Shown here: positions 1 through 12,710 of the stretch, piece after piece
How positions within the stretch are numbered: the first letter of the stretch is position 1
How the letters are laid out: each line of letters opens with the position of its first letter
DNA from: Mucidula mucida
Taxonomy: Eukaryota > Basidiomycota > Agaricomycetes > Agaricales > Physalacriaceae
Assembly (NCBI GenBank): GCA_015501055.1
Contig: JADNYV010000035.1
Location: 62,001-126,000, forward strand
DNA length: 64,000 bases
Direction: 5' to 3'
The notes under the pieces: model-generated
Databases searched by the model: none
Told to the model about the DNA's origin: nothing
What the model saw: the letters and a program-made list of their open reading frames with translations, nothing else
Translations under genes and position numbers: made by a program

Positions 1-35
1 CGGATGAGTAGTGTGGCAATCTTGGCGGTAGCCAT
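1..35 (-). CDS. 5' end of a gene leaving the window at its left edge
   Basis: On the minus strand an ATG at 35 opens a frame reading MATAKIATLLI before the window ends. The hydrophobic run after two small residues and a lysine would suit the start of a signal peptide, but 11 codons cannot be assigned to a family. The start is supported only by the absence of competing structure and by an AT-rich, TATA-like stretch about 150 bases upstream (near 190-200, read on the minus strand). It may equally be a chance ATG. Confidence 0.25.
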   Translation of the reverse strand, partial: MATAKIATLLI

Positions 36-1028
36 GGAGGGAGAAGGTACGGGATGGTGATTGGAGGAAGGAAAGAAGGGCAGGCGCGTATATGCGGGCG
101 TGCCGCTGTGCCGCCAGTCCAATTGGCAATCCGACTTGTCCCGGCCGTGCCGACGCGCCTGGTCGGCTCCTCCCGCTCTGCGCTTGTACATAAATACTAC
201 TACATAGGTGAAGTGTACGAACACTCGTGGTGCACATTCAATTGTCAATTGGTTGCGAGCGCAGCGAGCCGGTTTGGTGTGTGAGGTCGGCAATCGGCTT
301 GTAATCATGTTCAATTCTCAGCAGATTGTCGTTATACTGGTTGTGTAGGGTAAGCGGTACAAGTACACTACTGTAAGGGTGGGCGACGACAAAGGAATTT
401 ACTGACAGACGGCAGTAAACTATTCAAAATTCAATTCTGCTTGCTGCGAAGACCACCGGTACCAGCTTTGAGCAAGATATATACACAAACCAAGCACATA
501 CAGTATCGGGTTATGGACATAAAGAGAAATACCGACGATTGTGTACACCGAGACAGGATTTATGCCGGAATGATCCTGGTATTTCCTTTTGCCGAGCTTT
601 CAAGCTCTACACTGGGAGGCAATTTTATTGTTTTACCAAAAGATTGGCTTGCTGGTGAGGTGAAGGGTAGTTAGGGAAGGGGTGCAGTACATTGTGTCGT
701 ACTGGAGCTAGCGTCCGGCGATCTACATAGGTCTGTGCCGAGTAATCGATGATGATGATCTTGATTCGCTTTCTCTCCACTTTTCTCTCCTTTCCTTTTC
801 GGCCAGTTACCCAACATCTGCAATCAAGCATTGACTTCTTGTGTGTGTGTATGGTTAGTTGATGAGCATGCTGTCACTCATACGTGACAGCACCCGGTCG
901 TCCTAAAGTGACACTAGTACCTTTATCCGCGTTCTCTTCGCTATAGGATCGTAATGCGCTTTGTTGAGGAGGCTTGAGAATGCTACTTAAATGGTGCTAT
1001 TCTCAGGTTGAGCCATTGCCCACTGACT
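36..1028. other. Intergenic, probably divergent promoter region
   Basis: About 1 kb between the left-edge minus-strand start and the P450. Open frames here are short and lack family features. I see no RNA gene or repeat; a short GTGTGT run lies at 840-850. Confidence 0.5.
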
Positions 1029-3033
1029 ATGATTTTCGAGCTGCTTAGCGACTACTCATCAGTAATCCTGCTCGTCTTGGGCATTGCGTGCCTCGTATTA
1101 TGGAATTTCTCTGAAACACGAAAGGTGAGTGCTGGGGAACCGGGAGGAATAGGTCTCATCTTGCTCTTGACATCAGCTTCGACATATCCCGACGTACGGC
1201 TCCGAGATTCCTCTTTTTCACACTGGAACAGGTTATGTTCTATTGGTCGTGTCAAGGACATTATCAGGGATGGGTGTTCCGTAGTGAGTGCACTCTCCGC
1301 TTTCTGCCGGTCTTGGATGCTAATTCAAAGCGTACAGTACAAGACCAGCCTTTCAAAGTGGCGCTCCCTGATGGATGGAGGGTAGTAATCACCAACCTTG
1401 AGCTCGTCGACGAGTTGCGAAAGGCCTCAGAGGATACCCTATCTTTCACGAGGCGGTCAACGAGGTGAGCTCCCGCGACCCCACTGGGTCGACTAACCAT
1501 TCTCACGCATTACCCGAAGAGAATTCAAGTTCTCTACACGCTAGGCCCGTCTATTATAGAAAATAAGTATCATATTGCAGTCATTCGCGCCGCCTTCGAG
1601 TTGAAGAGCCTACCGACTGCGTTCGAAGAAATGAACGACGAGATTATCCGTGCTCTGCCTGATGCGCTCCCTAAAGATGGTGTGTAACAGCGACCGTGCT
1701 AATTATATTCGCTCATGTGAAGGCCCGACAGATTCGCATTGGATCTCCGTATCCCCCAAAGATATGACCATAGACATTGTTGCGCGCGCCATAACCGTAT
1801 CTTCGTTGGACTGCCACTCTGTTTGCATTGCATTTCAAACGAGAGAAGTCTCAGTACTAACCGGGTGCAGGTCGGAATCCTGAATATCTTGAGATCAACA
1901 AGAAGTTCACTCTGAACGTAGTCGTCACCGGTGCTGTGCTCAGACTGTTTCCGGAATTTATGCGACCGTGAGTGCAGTAATCTGGGGGGTCGCGCTTTGC
2001 TAATCTATATACAGCGTTGTCGCTCTGGCCTTGCCAAGCATCGAACTTCGATTCGGAAAGTACGCGGAATGGTTGAACCTCTCATTGAGGAGCATCGTGG
2101 CCGTCATCAAGACTTGGGCTCAGAATTCGAGGAATTCGACGAGAGAAAACCTAAACAGGTCGGAAAGCGCACACGTAATGTTTCTACCTGATACTCATAT
2201 GTTCCCTTTATAGGCATTCCGGATCTTCACTGATAGGCTGCTTGACGTCGCGAGCGAGCAAGAATCCTCACCTGACAACGTCTCAAGGCGCCTTTGACCG
2301 TCAACTTCGCTGCCATTCACACATCGTCTATGGTATGTGAAATCGTCAGAGCTATGCACCCGATACACTGACGGGCTGACATTCTACAGACATTCACACA
2401 CGCCCTCCTGCATTTAGCAGATAATCCCACTTATGCCGAAGAGCTCCGGAGGGAGGTTGAAGCGGTTGTACACACGTCAGGATGGTCGCTGGATAGCCTC
2501 AAGGAGATGCACAAGCTCGGCAGCTTCTTGGCCGAGTCCCATCGCGTTAACGCTATAGGAGCAGGCGAGTAGACCCATGTGCTTACTCCTCTATTTTCTC
2601 TGGAGCTTAATACGTCGTACAGTGATGATGGAGCGCCGTGTCAAGAAACCCTTTGTCTTCTCAGATGGCACCTACCTCCCGGCAGGCTCTCTCGTCGGTG
2701 TTGGGGTGCACTCGATCCATCAAGATGAACACAATTACGACAGTGCCAGCGAATTCAATCCATGGCGTTTCGTTCCAGACGCCGCACGGCACAACCCCGC
2801 TATGCGCATGACCAAAACTTCGCCCAAGTACTTGGGTTTTGGTCACGGGCGACTCGCATGCCCCGGCAGGTTTTTCGCAGCGATGCAGTTGCACTTGATG
2901 TTGGCGCATATCGTGCTGCAGTACGATTGAAGTTTCCGGATGGCGAGGGCAGGCCAGAGAATCTTTGGTTTGGAACGAATGCATTCCCAATCCTAAAGCG
3001 AAGATTTTGTTCCGAAAACGGGCAACACTTTGA
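1029..3033 (+). pseudogene. Cytochrome P450 with at least six one-base frameshifts
   Basis: This is a fungal cytochrome P450 (haem-thiolate monooxygenase, ER-bound). The first exon starts with ATG at 1029 and encodes an N-terminal membrane anchor (VILLVLGIACLVLW). Later parts give the I-helix region (FAAIHTSSMTFTHALLHL), the ExxR motif as ESHR (near 2535), the FNPWRF segment, and the haem loop FGHGRLACPG with its cysteine ligand near 2865. GT-AG introns are recognisable throughout. The coding frame is broken at about 1214-1218, 1444-1446, 1793, 2293-2295, 2927 and 2989; each site is explained by loss of one base from a T or A run, and a further break may lie near 2045. Read across the lesions, the protein ends at a TGA at 3031-3033. 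It is either a young pseudogene or an intact gene with assembly errors. I cannot assign a CYP family or substrate. Confidence 0.8.
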
Positions 3034-3269
3034 TGATATAATGGTCAGTGCTTTGCTCAGAAGTTTTCCCCGGACTCGTTGACTGTCTACGTGATTTGTC
3101 GAATTGCAGAGCATTTACTGTGCTTGAGCTTTCGATTTTTTTAAATAAAGTACGGACACGGTGTCGCAAAGGAAACTTGATTCCACCCATAGTCAATATA
3201 TACATAACAAATTATTGGTAGATGCTCAACGGCCTACTAGGGACATGGAAAGCTTTTGATAAGGCCAGA

Positions 3270-5014
3270 TCATACACACTGAGATAATGATTCAGCGAGT
3301 GCTCAGAAGCAATTGTGGAAGGGAAAGGCTTACCTGGTAGTAGTATGGCGCGGAAATCGCAGTGCAAGTACCTGAAGCGCATGTCGTCGGACCCGTCCAT
3401 CCAGTACCTGAAAGTATAACGTCAACATCGACGCTTTCAGACGAGATGTATTCGTACCGCCACATTGTCCATACAGAGTCTGAGTAGCACCGGAAGCGGT
3501 CGACGTGCCAGATGCGGGGGCAGTGCTCGACGACGTGCCCGTGGCCGAGCCGGTGAATGTAGAGTTCAGGGGACCGAACTTGATGTTGGAGTACGTGACC
3601 TGTGCGTTGGGGCTGTTCGTCTCGACATCGTCGGGCGTGCCGGAGTCGGTGGCGCATGTACCGCGCGCGATTCCGGGGGTGGTGGGGTCGGCATCGGTGG
3701 GGTAGTCGCTGTCGAGCCAGAGCATGCTGACATCGTGGTCGTCCCAGAGACTCAGCACCAACGCCATGCCGTTCTCAAAGGAGTCACCCATACCCGCGAG
3801 GCCGCCCTTCGATTGGAAGGAGTTGGTATCACCGAAGAGGGTCTTCTGCGTAGTGCAGTAGTCCTCTGTGATGGAGTTGTAATCGGTGAGGCCGGTGAAA
3901 GTGGAGTAGGAGTTCGCGTGGACGACGCCGTTCTGGACGTAGAAACGGCGGATCTCGGTAAGCTCTCCGCTGGCGGTGCCATCGTCAGTGATGAACTGCG
4001 TGACGATGGTGAACTTGGAGCCGTGTCGATTGTCTTTCCGGGGCCATAGAAGTCGGTGTCACCCTGGCGGAAGGAGTTGAAGTCGCAGCCGTCCTTGTCG
4101 CAAACACCGCCGTAGCGGTCGTCTCCATCACCGCAATCAGTTCCTGAACATTGTGTCTGTCCGGCAACAGTGCATGGGTGAGGAGTGTAGGCAGCCGAGA
4201 TAGAGTTGGCCTCCCAAAGGTCCATCTCAGCGCAGCAAGAACCGTATTCACCGGATCCTGCGTTAGGATCGCCGTCGGAACCTCCCCAGCCGAGAATGTT
4301 GGCCTAAACATAAGAATTGAGTATTATATCGAACTTGAGAAAGAGAGACAAACCTCGCCGTTAATGAATTTGATATCATGGGGGCACTGCGAGTCGCAGT
4401 AACCAGTTCCATAACCAGCGCCAGCCTTGTTCGTTGGGAACCTGGCCTTGCCACCATCCTTGTCCATCTCGACAAAGTAGACAGCGCCATTGAGACCGCA
4501 AGGAAGTTGGGAGACGTCGACATCGAAGGTAATCTCCTGGTTCTTCATGTTGAACATCTGATAGTTGTTGGCGTCTTCCATGAGGTAGACACGGGATCCA
4601 ATGTTCTTCGCTTGCGATTGCGTAACGAACTTGAGAGTAAGAGCGTTCCCGCTAGCAGTAATACCGTAGGTGCCAGTGTAATCTGCGCCGTCGAGGGCGC
4701 AGTTGGCAGCACAGGTAGTGGGGTCCGGGCAGGCCGTCTCGTTCCACGCATTTCCGGTGTAGCAGTTAGTGTAACCGGAGGTAGAGTGAAGCCAACGCCA
4801 GTTGGAGTCCAAGACAACAGCGCGCGACTGTAAGCATATGAGATTTTCTATGACTTAAACGAAATATGGGTACAAACTTGGCTCGTGCAGCTACCACCAG
4901 CAGAACATTGTTGAACAGTCAATGCGGGTGCGTTTCAGCTGTCAAGGTCCCGATTTGCTGGCCAAAGGCCACAGCGAGGAGGGTGTAAGAGACGAGGGCG
5001 ACCTTGTTGAACAT
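3270..5014 (-). CDS. GH7 cellobiohydrolase with C-terminal CBM1, two frameshifts
   Basis: Secreted glycoside hydrolase family 7 cellobiohydrolase acting on crystalline cellulose. It begins [18 protein letters not shown], a signal peptide, with mature start near QQIGT. The catalytic signature [11 protein letters not shown] (near 4205-4240) carries the ExDxxE nucleophile, Asp and acid/base Glu. A Ser/Thr/Gly linker leads to a CBM1 (TLYGQCGG, then [16 protein letters not shown]). Introns: 4828-4877, 4304-4353, 3408-3457 and 3279-3333; the last leaves a three-codon exon C-V-stop at 3270-3278. Two one-base deletions break the frame: near 4925 (after residues AETHP) and near 4022 (after GKTIDT). 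Both fit loss of one base from a GG or CC pair. Everything else, including catalytic residues and splice sites, is intact, so assembly error and recent inactivation are both possible. It converges on the P450. Confidence 0.9.
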
Positions 5015-6605
5015 GACTGAGGATGTTGATGCATTTCTGGCGCAGATAGTAGCGTCTTAAGTAGTGTTTTCGACCGGAGAATACCTGGAGCTCGTTGAGT
5101 GCGGCTGGGCTGGTCCAACAACAAGAGCTTTGGGCTGAGTAGAGAGACGCGTCGTCGCCGAGATCAGCCCGCGGAGTATCTCCGTCTTTGAGCCGTGAAC
5201 GTGATTGTCAAGGTAGAGAATATTGGCTTTCCGGGATGTCATGTCGCGCTAATTGTAGAGGTATGAGATCAGAACCAGCAAACCTAAAGGCGCCGAATAT
5301 TGCCGCCGACTTGCTGATAATCCAACCGCGCGCCCGCCAGCTCCACAACGCCTGAAAAAATCGCTAGACTTTTCAGGAATGAGTGTAGTCGCAAGGGAAA
5401 AAGACGTTGTGTTTTCCTCGGCAGCTGCGAAAGCAGTCAGAATCAACGTAACACCTAACCAGCTTCACGGCGAATTGTGCGACGATAGTGCCTTTCGACC
5501 ATGACACGTTCAGACCCGATGATATTCCTCCGGTACTTCGCCTCCTACTCTCCGTGATAGCTACTTGCAAGGCGGAGGTACTGGACAGCGAACGCTCGTG
5601 ACCAGTCGATGTGGAGAGAAAGATACGAAGCCAAATCATGGAAGTCAGATAGAGGAAATGAATCGCGTGGCCGACGAGCCCATCGTTAATGCTTGCTTTG
5701 ATCACGCGTGGTCGAGTAACAAATATTCAGTGGTTGAAGGAAATGCTGCTGATAGTCTTGTTCATCTTCTGTGTGACGAGTGAACGTTATTGTCCGAACT
5801 CAAGAACTGTCACCTCTTCTGTAGACTGGACGTCGACACTTTGACAGCAAGCAACCATATCGAGATACAATGGCGCTTCGGAGATTGGATCGTAAGAAAC
5901 AGAAATGCGCCAAGGAAGGAGTGCTACGCCTGAGTGGCGGTCCTGACTTTCTCTAGCGACAATGGGTCCCACTGGGACATAGAGAGCTCAATCAACGAGA
6001 CTCACCTTGCCGGTTGCGTAGCTTATCAGGCTTTGGATCGCTACCTCAAAGGCGCGGCTCTTTTCATTCTTCCTCGCTCGAAAATAGAGTTGAAAGTGAT
6101 CGCGCCTGGGTCGCATTGTGCACACTTGGTAAGTCTGAAACGTTCAGCGTATGGATCCAATTCTGGCAGTTGAAGGTCTAGGTCTTTTACTTAGGAGGTC
6201 CTTCTTGTTCCCGCTGCATGAGGCGTGTTGGCCCTGAATTGCTTTGATCCAATTAAGGGAATGGCTCCTTTGTCCGCTTGCCTTCATGTTGCCGTCGCCT
6301 CGGATTGCCCAAAAAATGATCCTAAGCAGGTCCTAAGCAAGGTCGTTCTCACCTGGATACGCACAGACCTAAACAGGATGCGAACTTAAAACAAGGTAAG
6401 CCCTTTCAATTTCCATTTTTTCTAATCACAACTTTGTTTAGACCACTTGCGCATTGTTCGTTTTTGATGGAGTGGTCACTTTGATTCGACAAAGAGAAAT
6501 GAAATAGCAGCGCTTTGACCGACTCAAGTGGCCATATAACGCCCTTGAAGCCCTTACAATGGCATTGGACTCTCCCCGACCTCCAACGCCTTTCCAACCT
6601 CTACA
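5015..6605. other. Divergent intergenic region, GH7 and kinase promoters
   Basis: 1.6 kb between the divergently transcribed GH7 and kinase genes. Frames are short with no recognisable domain. No clear TATA box was found close to the GH7 start. I see no repeats. Confidence 0.5.
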
Positions 6606-8816
6606 ATGGTTTCTTTCAAACGCCTTAGGGCCTTCCTCCGACGCTGCCACCTCCTATCTCCTAGTCCCGAGCCTGCCCCAAAGGCAGTTGTTCAGCTGCA
6701 GCCACTCGAACAGATCCAGACTGGTCTCAGAGTGCGCCATGCCGAGGTACCAAATCCGATATCCGCGACCACCTCTACGACGTTAGACGTCAACACGACC
6801 GCCCAGTATCCTTCGCACTTCCTTGCCCCACCAGTGGTAAACACATGTGCTACTGCTGGATCATCGACGGCCCCCGCCATGTTATCACTGACAGCGGAAG
6901 CTCTGTCCGCAACGGCGCTGAGGTGCACACGGATTCACAGGTCATGTACAATGACCGCACGTATCGTTTCGCCAAAGTACTGGGGAGCGGCTCTTTTGGT
7001 GTTGTAAAGCTAGCGTTCGAACACAAGAAGCCTGTCGCCGTCAAAATCATCAACCGCACTCAGTACTTCCTTGATGGCATTCCACTAGCCACTGGGCTTG
7101 ACTCTCATTGTGGCTTCATGTCGGATATTCGGAGAGAGTTTGATGCCCTCGAGGTGACAACTTCTTCTCGCTCGCCTTTCTTGCCCACCGTGGAAGCATG
7201 CTTCCAAGATTACCAGTTCGTTTATATGGTCATGGTAAAGCGCGCGCATCTTTTGGGTTGTCGTCGTACTGATTTACAATGCAGCCTTATTACCCTATGA
7301 CACTGAGCGATCGATTGCAGGAAATGACAACCAATAACGAAGCTATGGCTGCACGCGAACTCAAGCTCAAGTTCGCGGAATTGGTTTGTCATCTCATTCC
7401 GATTCACAGAGCACATTGTTAACCCTCGTGCAGATATTGGCTCTAGAGGCGTTACACCAACACGGTTGCTCTCATTTCGATATCAAGCCTCGGAACATCA
7501 TGATATCGCAGTCAGGACACATGGTTCTCGTCGACTTTGGCATCGCGGAGCTTGGTTCTGGTATCTATGAGACGGAGGGTGGCCCGAATGGGACTCCTGG
7601 GTATATTGCACCAGAAGCTCATCCAGTGGAACAGTCGGGAAGAACGCATTATTCTGCTTACACCGCAGACATCTATAGCATGGGCGTCGTGTTTCTGCAG
7701 ATGTATCTCGCACCAGTGGACTCCAATGTAGGCTGCTTCGCCTTCTCCTCTATGCCGTTATTGACATCGTTTTCAGGACGTATTTTTCGGATCCGGCTAC
7801 AACATCGTCATGGGTGTTCGGGATAGTGCTTATGTAAATCACAATGCGGCGGACTTGATACAGGCGGTATGTACACTCTCATGCAGTGCTGCCTCAATAT
7901 CGCTCATGTTATTCCTCCAGATGATGGAACCGGAACCCGACCGGCGGATACCCATCGGTAGAATGAAGAATCATCGGTTCTTTGCCGACCTGTATGTTGC
8001 TTCCTCAGTCGTTGTTGCCGTCATGCTCACACGTTTCCAGCGATTGGGCCCGAGTTCTATCTCTGTCCTATAACCGTACGTTCCATTGTTCTTGGTTTAT
8101 CAGATTGTTACTGATACTGCCATGCAGCTTACTACTTGCCCAGTCTTGAGAGCCTCAAACCTTTGCCCAAGCGCCCCAATACTACGCAATCCCGCAAAAC
8201 TACCGCTGTTCTATGGCCACTATTGCCTGGTAACCCTAATTCGACGAGGAACACGCCTGTAGTACCGCTGCTCGCGGCGCAGAATCCAACACCTCGACCT
8301 TCGCCAGTCAAGCCCAAAGTAGTACTCACTCAGACCGCCCCTCGTAAGGAGTTTTAATTATTCATGGTCCAGTCAACTAACGATCGCCATTTCTCGTAGG
8401 AACAAAACAAATGTCGTTGGCTGGACAGAAAGCGACTACCCCAGCCCCAACCCTAGCAGGCGGTCGAGCATCCATGACGAATAAAGACCAATCGACGTCA
8501 CACTTGCGGAATCAGCTAGCAGCAATGCAGCTGAAGCAGCAAGAGCAGCCATTGTATCCTCTTCGACCCCAACAGCAGCCAACCCCGCTTTTGTTTCCTG
8601 AAATGGTACTGCCAAAGCAGAGACAGCCCGCCGTGAAGGTGAAGGGACGCGAAGAGCAGGGCGGAAGGGATGCTCAAGCGACCCAGATTGTTGCGCGTCG
8701 GCGAAGAATGTCGGTAAATCAAATCATTCCAATTCGTGAGTTTTACGTTCTCGTCTGCGCCTCGACGTTGTACTGACGCTCCTTCGCGTCTAGCCAATAG
8801 CAAAGGCCGGATTTGA
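6606..8816 (+). CDS. Ser/Thr protein kinase, non-RD type, with basic and Gln/Pro-rich tail
   Basis: Protein kinase with an N-terminal basic segment (MVSFKRLRAFLRRCH), a glycine loop (LGSGSFGVVKL, near 6980), the ATP-binding lysine in VAVKII, catalytic loop HFDIKPRNIM (near 7475-7500), DFG (VDFGIAEL) and the APE-type sequence GTPGYIAPEA. The tail after about 8100 is rich in Pro, Thr, Gln and Lys. Introns are visible at about 6837-6922 or 6940, 7235-7282, near 7385-7434, and further on; the last exon gives PNSKGRI and stop at 8814-8816. The HRD arginine is Phe, so activation-loop control probably differs from RD kinases; catalytic Asp and Asn are present. The start is supported by a similar basic opening in the related kinase at 31-32.5 kb. 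The substrate is unknown. Confidence 0.8.
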
Positions 8817-9818
8817 TCGGACATCTCAATAAACACTCATCTTGCATTATAATGACTTTTCTCTGTGTTGTTTTTTTAGCTTTCTCTGTGCTGTTGATTG
8901 TATTGTTGTCGATGTTATGTTCTACTTACGATTGAAAGTGCTTCGCCGCTTTCTAATTCCCCTTTACGATTAGTACTAGTGCAATGATCAATTACTCTGA
9001 ATGACTACACCACCACTGGCATGGCAGCGCAACGGTCTCAAACTAGAAGCTCGAGGCAGGATAGGTTGGTGGCTCGCTGATAAACGTTCAACCTTCTGCC
9101 TGCATCACAAACGATGTTTTTCGACGCTCTATTACGATCGTTATTGAAATCGCCAATTGTGCTTGATCGCGATTATGCGCGAAATAACCTCTCACAACCA
9201 CAGGATCTGCGCCACATGGCTCCGCTTCGAATTCATAAGTTGGAAACCATGGACCTTTAGATACCTCACTTAACCCTCTTCCATCCGAAATAGTCTGTAG
9301 GACAATTCTTCTCCTCCCATTTCTTCGTCGGCGCGAGTCTTGCCGTCTTATGTCTGCAACCATGGAGGGATTCGCCTCCAGGTACCCTTTAAACTCGACG
9401 CTGCTCAATTGCCAAGATCCAAAGCCCACGAAAGCTCCTTCGACAAGATTTCAACCATCCCTGACTGATTGTCTGCCGAAAGCCTCGAATTTCTTTGAGT
9501 AAATGTGATGCTTACTACACATAGATGTTACCAAGTACTTCAACTCGACGCAGAACCTCAAGGCCATTTGAAGGATTCGGTCGGTGTGGGTCGGGCGCAG
9601 CTTAACAAGTGTGTAAGTGTCGGACTAATTGTGGTTCGTTGATATTTCAGTGCAAAAAGAAACACGATCTTGACGAACCTGCCTTGTTCGTAACAAATGT
9701 AGATTCCGAAGTATGTAAACAGGAAATAGAGAAACTTCCCAAACAACACAGACTTCCATCTCACATCAACTATGAATCATGGGGGTTGAAAGCGCACCTA
9801 TACTTACCTCTGAAAGCC
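8817..9818. other. Intergenic; one unexplained open stretch
   Basis: 1 kb between the kinase and the oxidoreductase. A minus-strand frame from about 9429 to 9088 stays open for 113 codons and contains an arginine-rich patch, but it lacks an ATG and recognisable splice context, so I do not call it a gene. Confidence 0.4.
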
Positions 9819-11450
9819 TCAGACGGTCTTCCTCGTCTCAGCCTCCTGGCCCTCCTTCAATAGCCGACTCTCCACCTCGAATAACCCCGTAGCTTCAGCC
9901 TTTTGACGATCGCCTCCCCACATGCTGTAGCGGGGGTTAGCACGCCCCCGCGTAGTGCCATTTCTGGAAGAGTTTCGGGATGTAATAGGGCGAGAGCACA
10001 TTCCGATAACATGACTAGATGGCGTGGGTTCGCTTGCTCACCAGAGAGGAAAGAAACTTACCGGACGAGAGGAAATAACCATCGCCCTTTGCCTTGAATG
10101 TCGTCTTTGCATGTATCGTTCCATCGGCGGAGGAGGTGACGTTCACGAGGTCGATGTGGCCTTTATGCATGTCCCTGTAATCGAGCTCACAAGCCATCCA
10201 GGCAAGAAGAGCAAAGACAACGTACTCATCTTTCGGTCCATCGCCGGGTTTGGGCAAAAGTGCCTTGAGGAGATGAACGAGCTGGAGTTTTCATGAGTGA
10301 CGCGCGCTATATGACGGAATATAGCATAGAACGAACTGGGGAGTTGATGACAGTGGGTAGAATCGCGCCATTGAGTGCATGGGATAACGATAACATTAAA
10401 GCCTTCGCGCGGCTTGAAGCAGGCTGGAACTCTTCGTATTGAAATTGCGGTCCATAACGTGCGTTGCGAGCCGCATCTGTGTCCCGATGAACCGAGTCGT
10501 ATTCCAAAAGCCCCCATGACCGATGTACAAGGCTGGTGTCTATTGCTGCGAAGAGATTACGACCGCCAACAATAACTTCCTTTGTATGAGGAACTTGGAG
10601 GGTGTACAGTGACTTGGGAGGGTCCGGCGGTACACCGACCACTGTTTAGAGGGATCAATAGCTGCACGAAACCATCTAAACAATAAGCATACTAGGACTC
10701 AGCGAATAGCTATCTTTCGAGAGCTTGAGAAACGCAGGCGGCACGACTTGATGCTCTGCCAGCATGGTCGCCATGGATCCGCCCGTAAATCCCGCGAGCA
10801 TCCAATCGTACGCTGTCGTGGATTTTGATATTGGAGCGTTAACAGTCTTATGGCCCAAGAATGCCACGATGTCGCTTGGTAAGGATTCCAGTCCACAAGA
10901 GGGGACTATGATAGCTCCCGTGTTGGTCGCTGCATGGTCGAATCTGCAGTTGAATGAGATGGACGTAGGATGCTCGGTTGGAGATGGCGCCTACGCTGTT
11001 ATTATCCATTTGATCCAATGAGTTTCTCCGTCAACGTCGACGTGATGTACACCGTTCCGTACACAAGCACTGTGAAGACTGGTAAGTGACGGCGCATTGA
11101 AGGGGTGACTAACGCACGCGACGACGGGCGAACCATACAGCCAAAAAGGCCCCACAGTGTTCAAGACGACCTTGGCTGTCTTCACTGCCGCTTCTATCTG
11201 CTCGTCGTTCTTTACATCGACGATCAGAACGTTGACATCGTCAGGGAGCGAGAGCTCGGAAACCAGCGCCTTTAGTTTCTCTTCTGATCGGCCTGCAATA
11301 GAAAAGGTGAACGTGTCGCGGTCGGGATGATTCTGCAGGTACTTGATTGTTTGTCTGCCCGTGATACCTGTACCAAATTTTTTAGCAGGCGACTATACCG
11401 TTGAAAAAGACAAAATTACCAGTGCCGAGGACGAGCAAGTCAGTGGTCAT
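9819..11450 (-). CDS. Saccharopine dehydrogenase-like NAD(P)-binding oxidoreductase
   Basis: Intact member of the saccharopine dehydrogenase-like/trans-acting enoyl reductase group found in fungi. It starts MTTDLLVLGTGITGRQTI, a Rossmann GxGxxGR nucleotide-binding loop split by an intron; the next strand gives FSIAGRSEEKL, then VVLNTVGPFWLYG and HHVDVDGETHWIK. The second half has GAIIVPSCGLESLPSD, GGSMATMLAEHQVVPP and a C-terminus FEVESRLLKEGQEAETRKTV. Introns with good GT-AG ends preserve the frame throughout, including one phase-2 junction at ITA/FDHAATNTG. True saccharopine dehydrogenase makes lysine; this subgroup is usually of unknown substrate and often membrane- or lipid-droplet-associated. 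A broken paralogue lies at 39.6-41.2 kb. Confidence 0.85.
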
Positions 11451-11591
11451 GGTCGTCCACAAGTTCTTTACGTCGTAGAACACGACTGTCGGAAAATACA
11501 CGATTAACCCTTGATTCACCCTGCACTAACAGCATTCTCGACTGATACGTGAGTAATTAAAGAGCCAGTATCTGCTGTAACTCAGAGCAAA

Positions 11592-11610
11592 ATGATGATG
11601 ATGATGATGA
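11592..11610. repeat. ATG trinucleotide microsatellite
   Basis: Six perfect ATG units followed by ATAGTAG, in the gap upstream of the oxidoreductase start and downstream of the small unknown gene. Confidence 0.9.
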
Positions 11611-11741
11611 TAGTAGAAAGCAAGAACATACATAACTGACCAATGCCGTGGCATCAAGAGAGCGCGCCTTGATTGAGATTGAGGGCATCCTTCATGGTTT
11701 GCTAGGAGTGGCACAGGCTGCTTACTGCATGATTTTGCTGG

Positions 11742-12480
11742 TCAGTCTGAGAAATTGACAGACAGTCGATTTATTGTGTACCTTCGCTTACCGTGGCAAA
11801 CAAAGAGGCCAATGGCGCGTCGCACGTCTGTGTCGTTTGCGAAATCATCGAAATATAGATAAATAAGCAGACGGAGATTATCCAAGAAACCGGCTTCGGG
11901 CTCATGGTCTGTCTCTATTACAAGAAAGGTGGTCATGGCAGATAAACCTAGGGCGGGCGACGCCTTCAAAAGAGCGTGCGTTACTGGAGTCGGGCAAGAC
12001 AGGAAAACCAGTATCACATCGAGCAGCGGCGATGGGCAACCAACCACCGCTTCAACATGCAAGATGACTCCTTCTCGATATGCTTTCATCGAGAAGAGGG
12101 TCCACCGAACCAGCGCAGGCCAGATATCGCAAAGAAGCTGCTTCATATCTTCGTCATCGTTACCGCCACAACGAACGAAGACATGCCCAAGCATAACGAG
12201 GCTTATCTGGATGATAGTCAGATGACGCGAGCGAGACCAGATCTCAATGTCCATGAGATTCTCATCTTCCGGTGGAGCGTAGTCAACCCGAAAGTGGTGG
12301 CGCAGAAATCCTCGAAGCTGGAGAAATACTGCATAAGCTTGTTGGTCGCCAACCAGCTTTTCCGTTCTGCCTATAGCACCTAAACAGTTTTTGAACGCTT
12401 CTACATTTCCGTGTAGTGCATCAAGCTAGGATGCCAATTTGAGACCTAGCGATATTTACAGGCAATTCCAGGTCAGACAT
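11742..12480 (-). CDS. Hypothetical protein, helical, no family recognised
   Basis: ATG at 12480 gives MSDLELP, then an intron ending near 12430, then a long exon beginning LDALHGNVEAFKNCLGAIG and running to at least 11790. The protein is predicted to be mostly helical, with alternating hydrophobic stretches (SLVMLGHVFVRCGG, LLDVILVFLSCP, ALGLSAMTTFLVIET) but no clear signal peptide. The 3' end is uncertain: read straight through it stops at 11742, but a strong donor GTAAGC after LFVCHG suggests a last short exon downstream. I do not recognise the family; agaricomycetes carry many such single-domain helical proteins. Confidence 0.5.
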
Positions 12481-12710
12481 TTCCAGTCGGGGATCGAGGG
12501 AAGGCATTCCTACTGGAAGAAATTTTAAGTGCAGTAGTTAGCAGTCGTCACGCACTTTGTGTTCTTTGCATTTGTGACTTACAGTTGTCTGAAGAAGAGA
12601 TTTAGTTTGCAACAGGTTTGGAAGATGATGTGATGGCAAGAGCTAGCATCCGGAACTCGGACCGGAGCATCCTGTCAGTCATTTTCATATTGCTGCTAGT
12701 ACTACTACCG

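Noticed and set aside
3465..4049. 194-codon Gly/Arg/Val-rich plus-strand frame
   Set aside because: Antisense of the GH7 catalytic domain, which has clear family motifs.
9088..9429. 113-codon minus-strand frame with arginine-rich patch
   Set aside because: No ATG and no plausible upstream exon; left as a note only.
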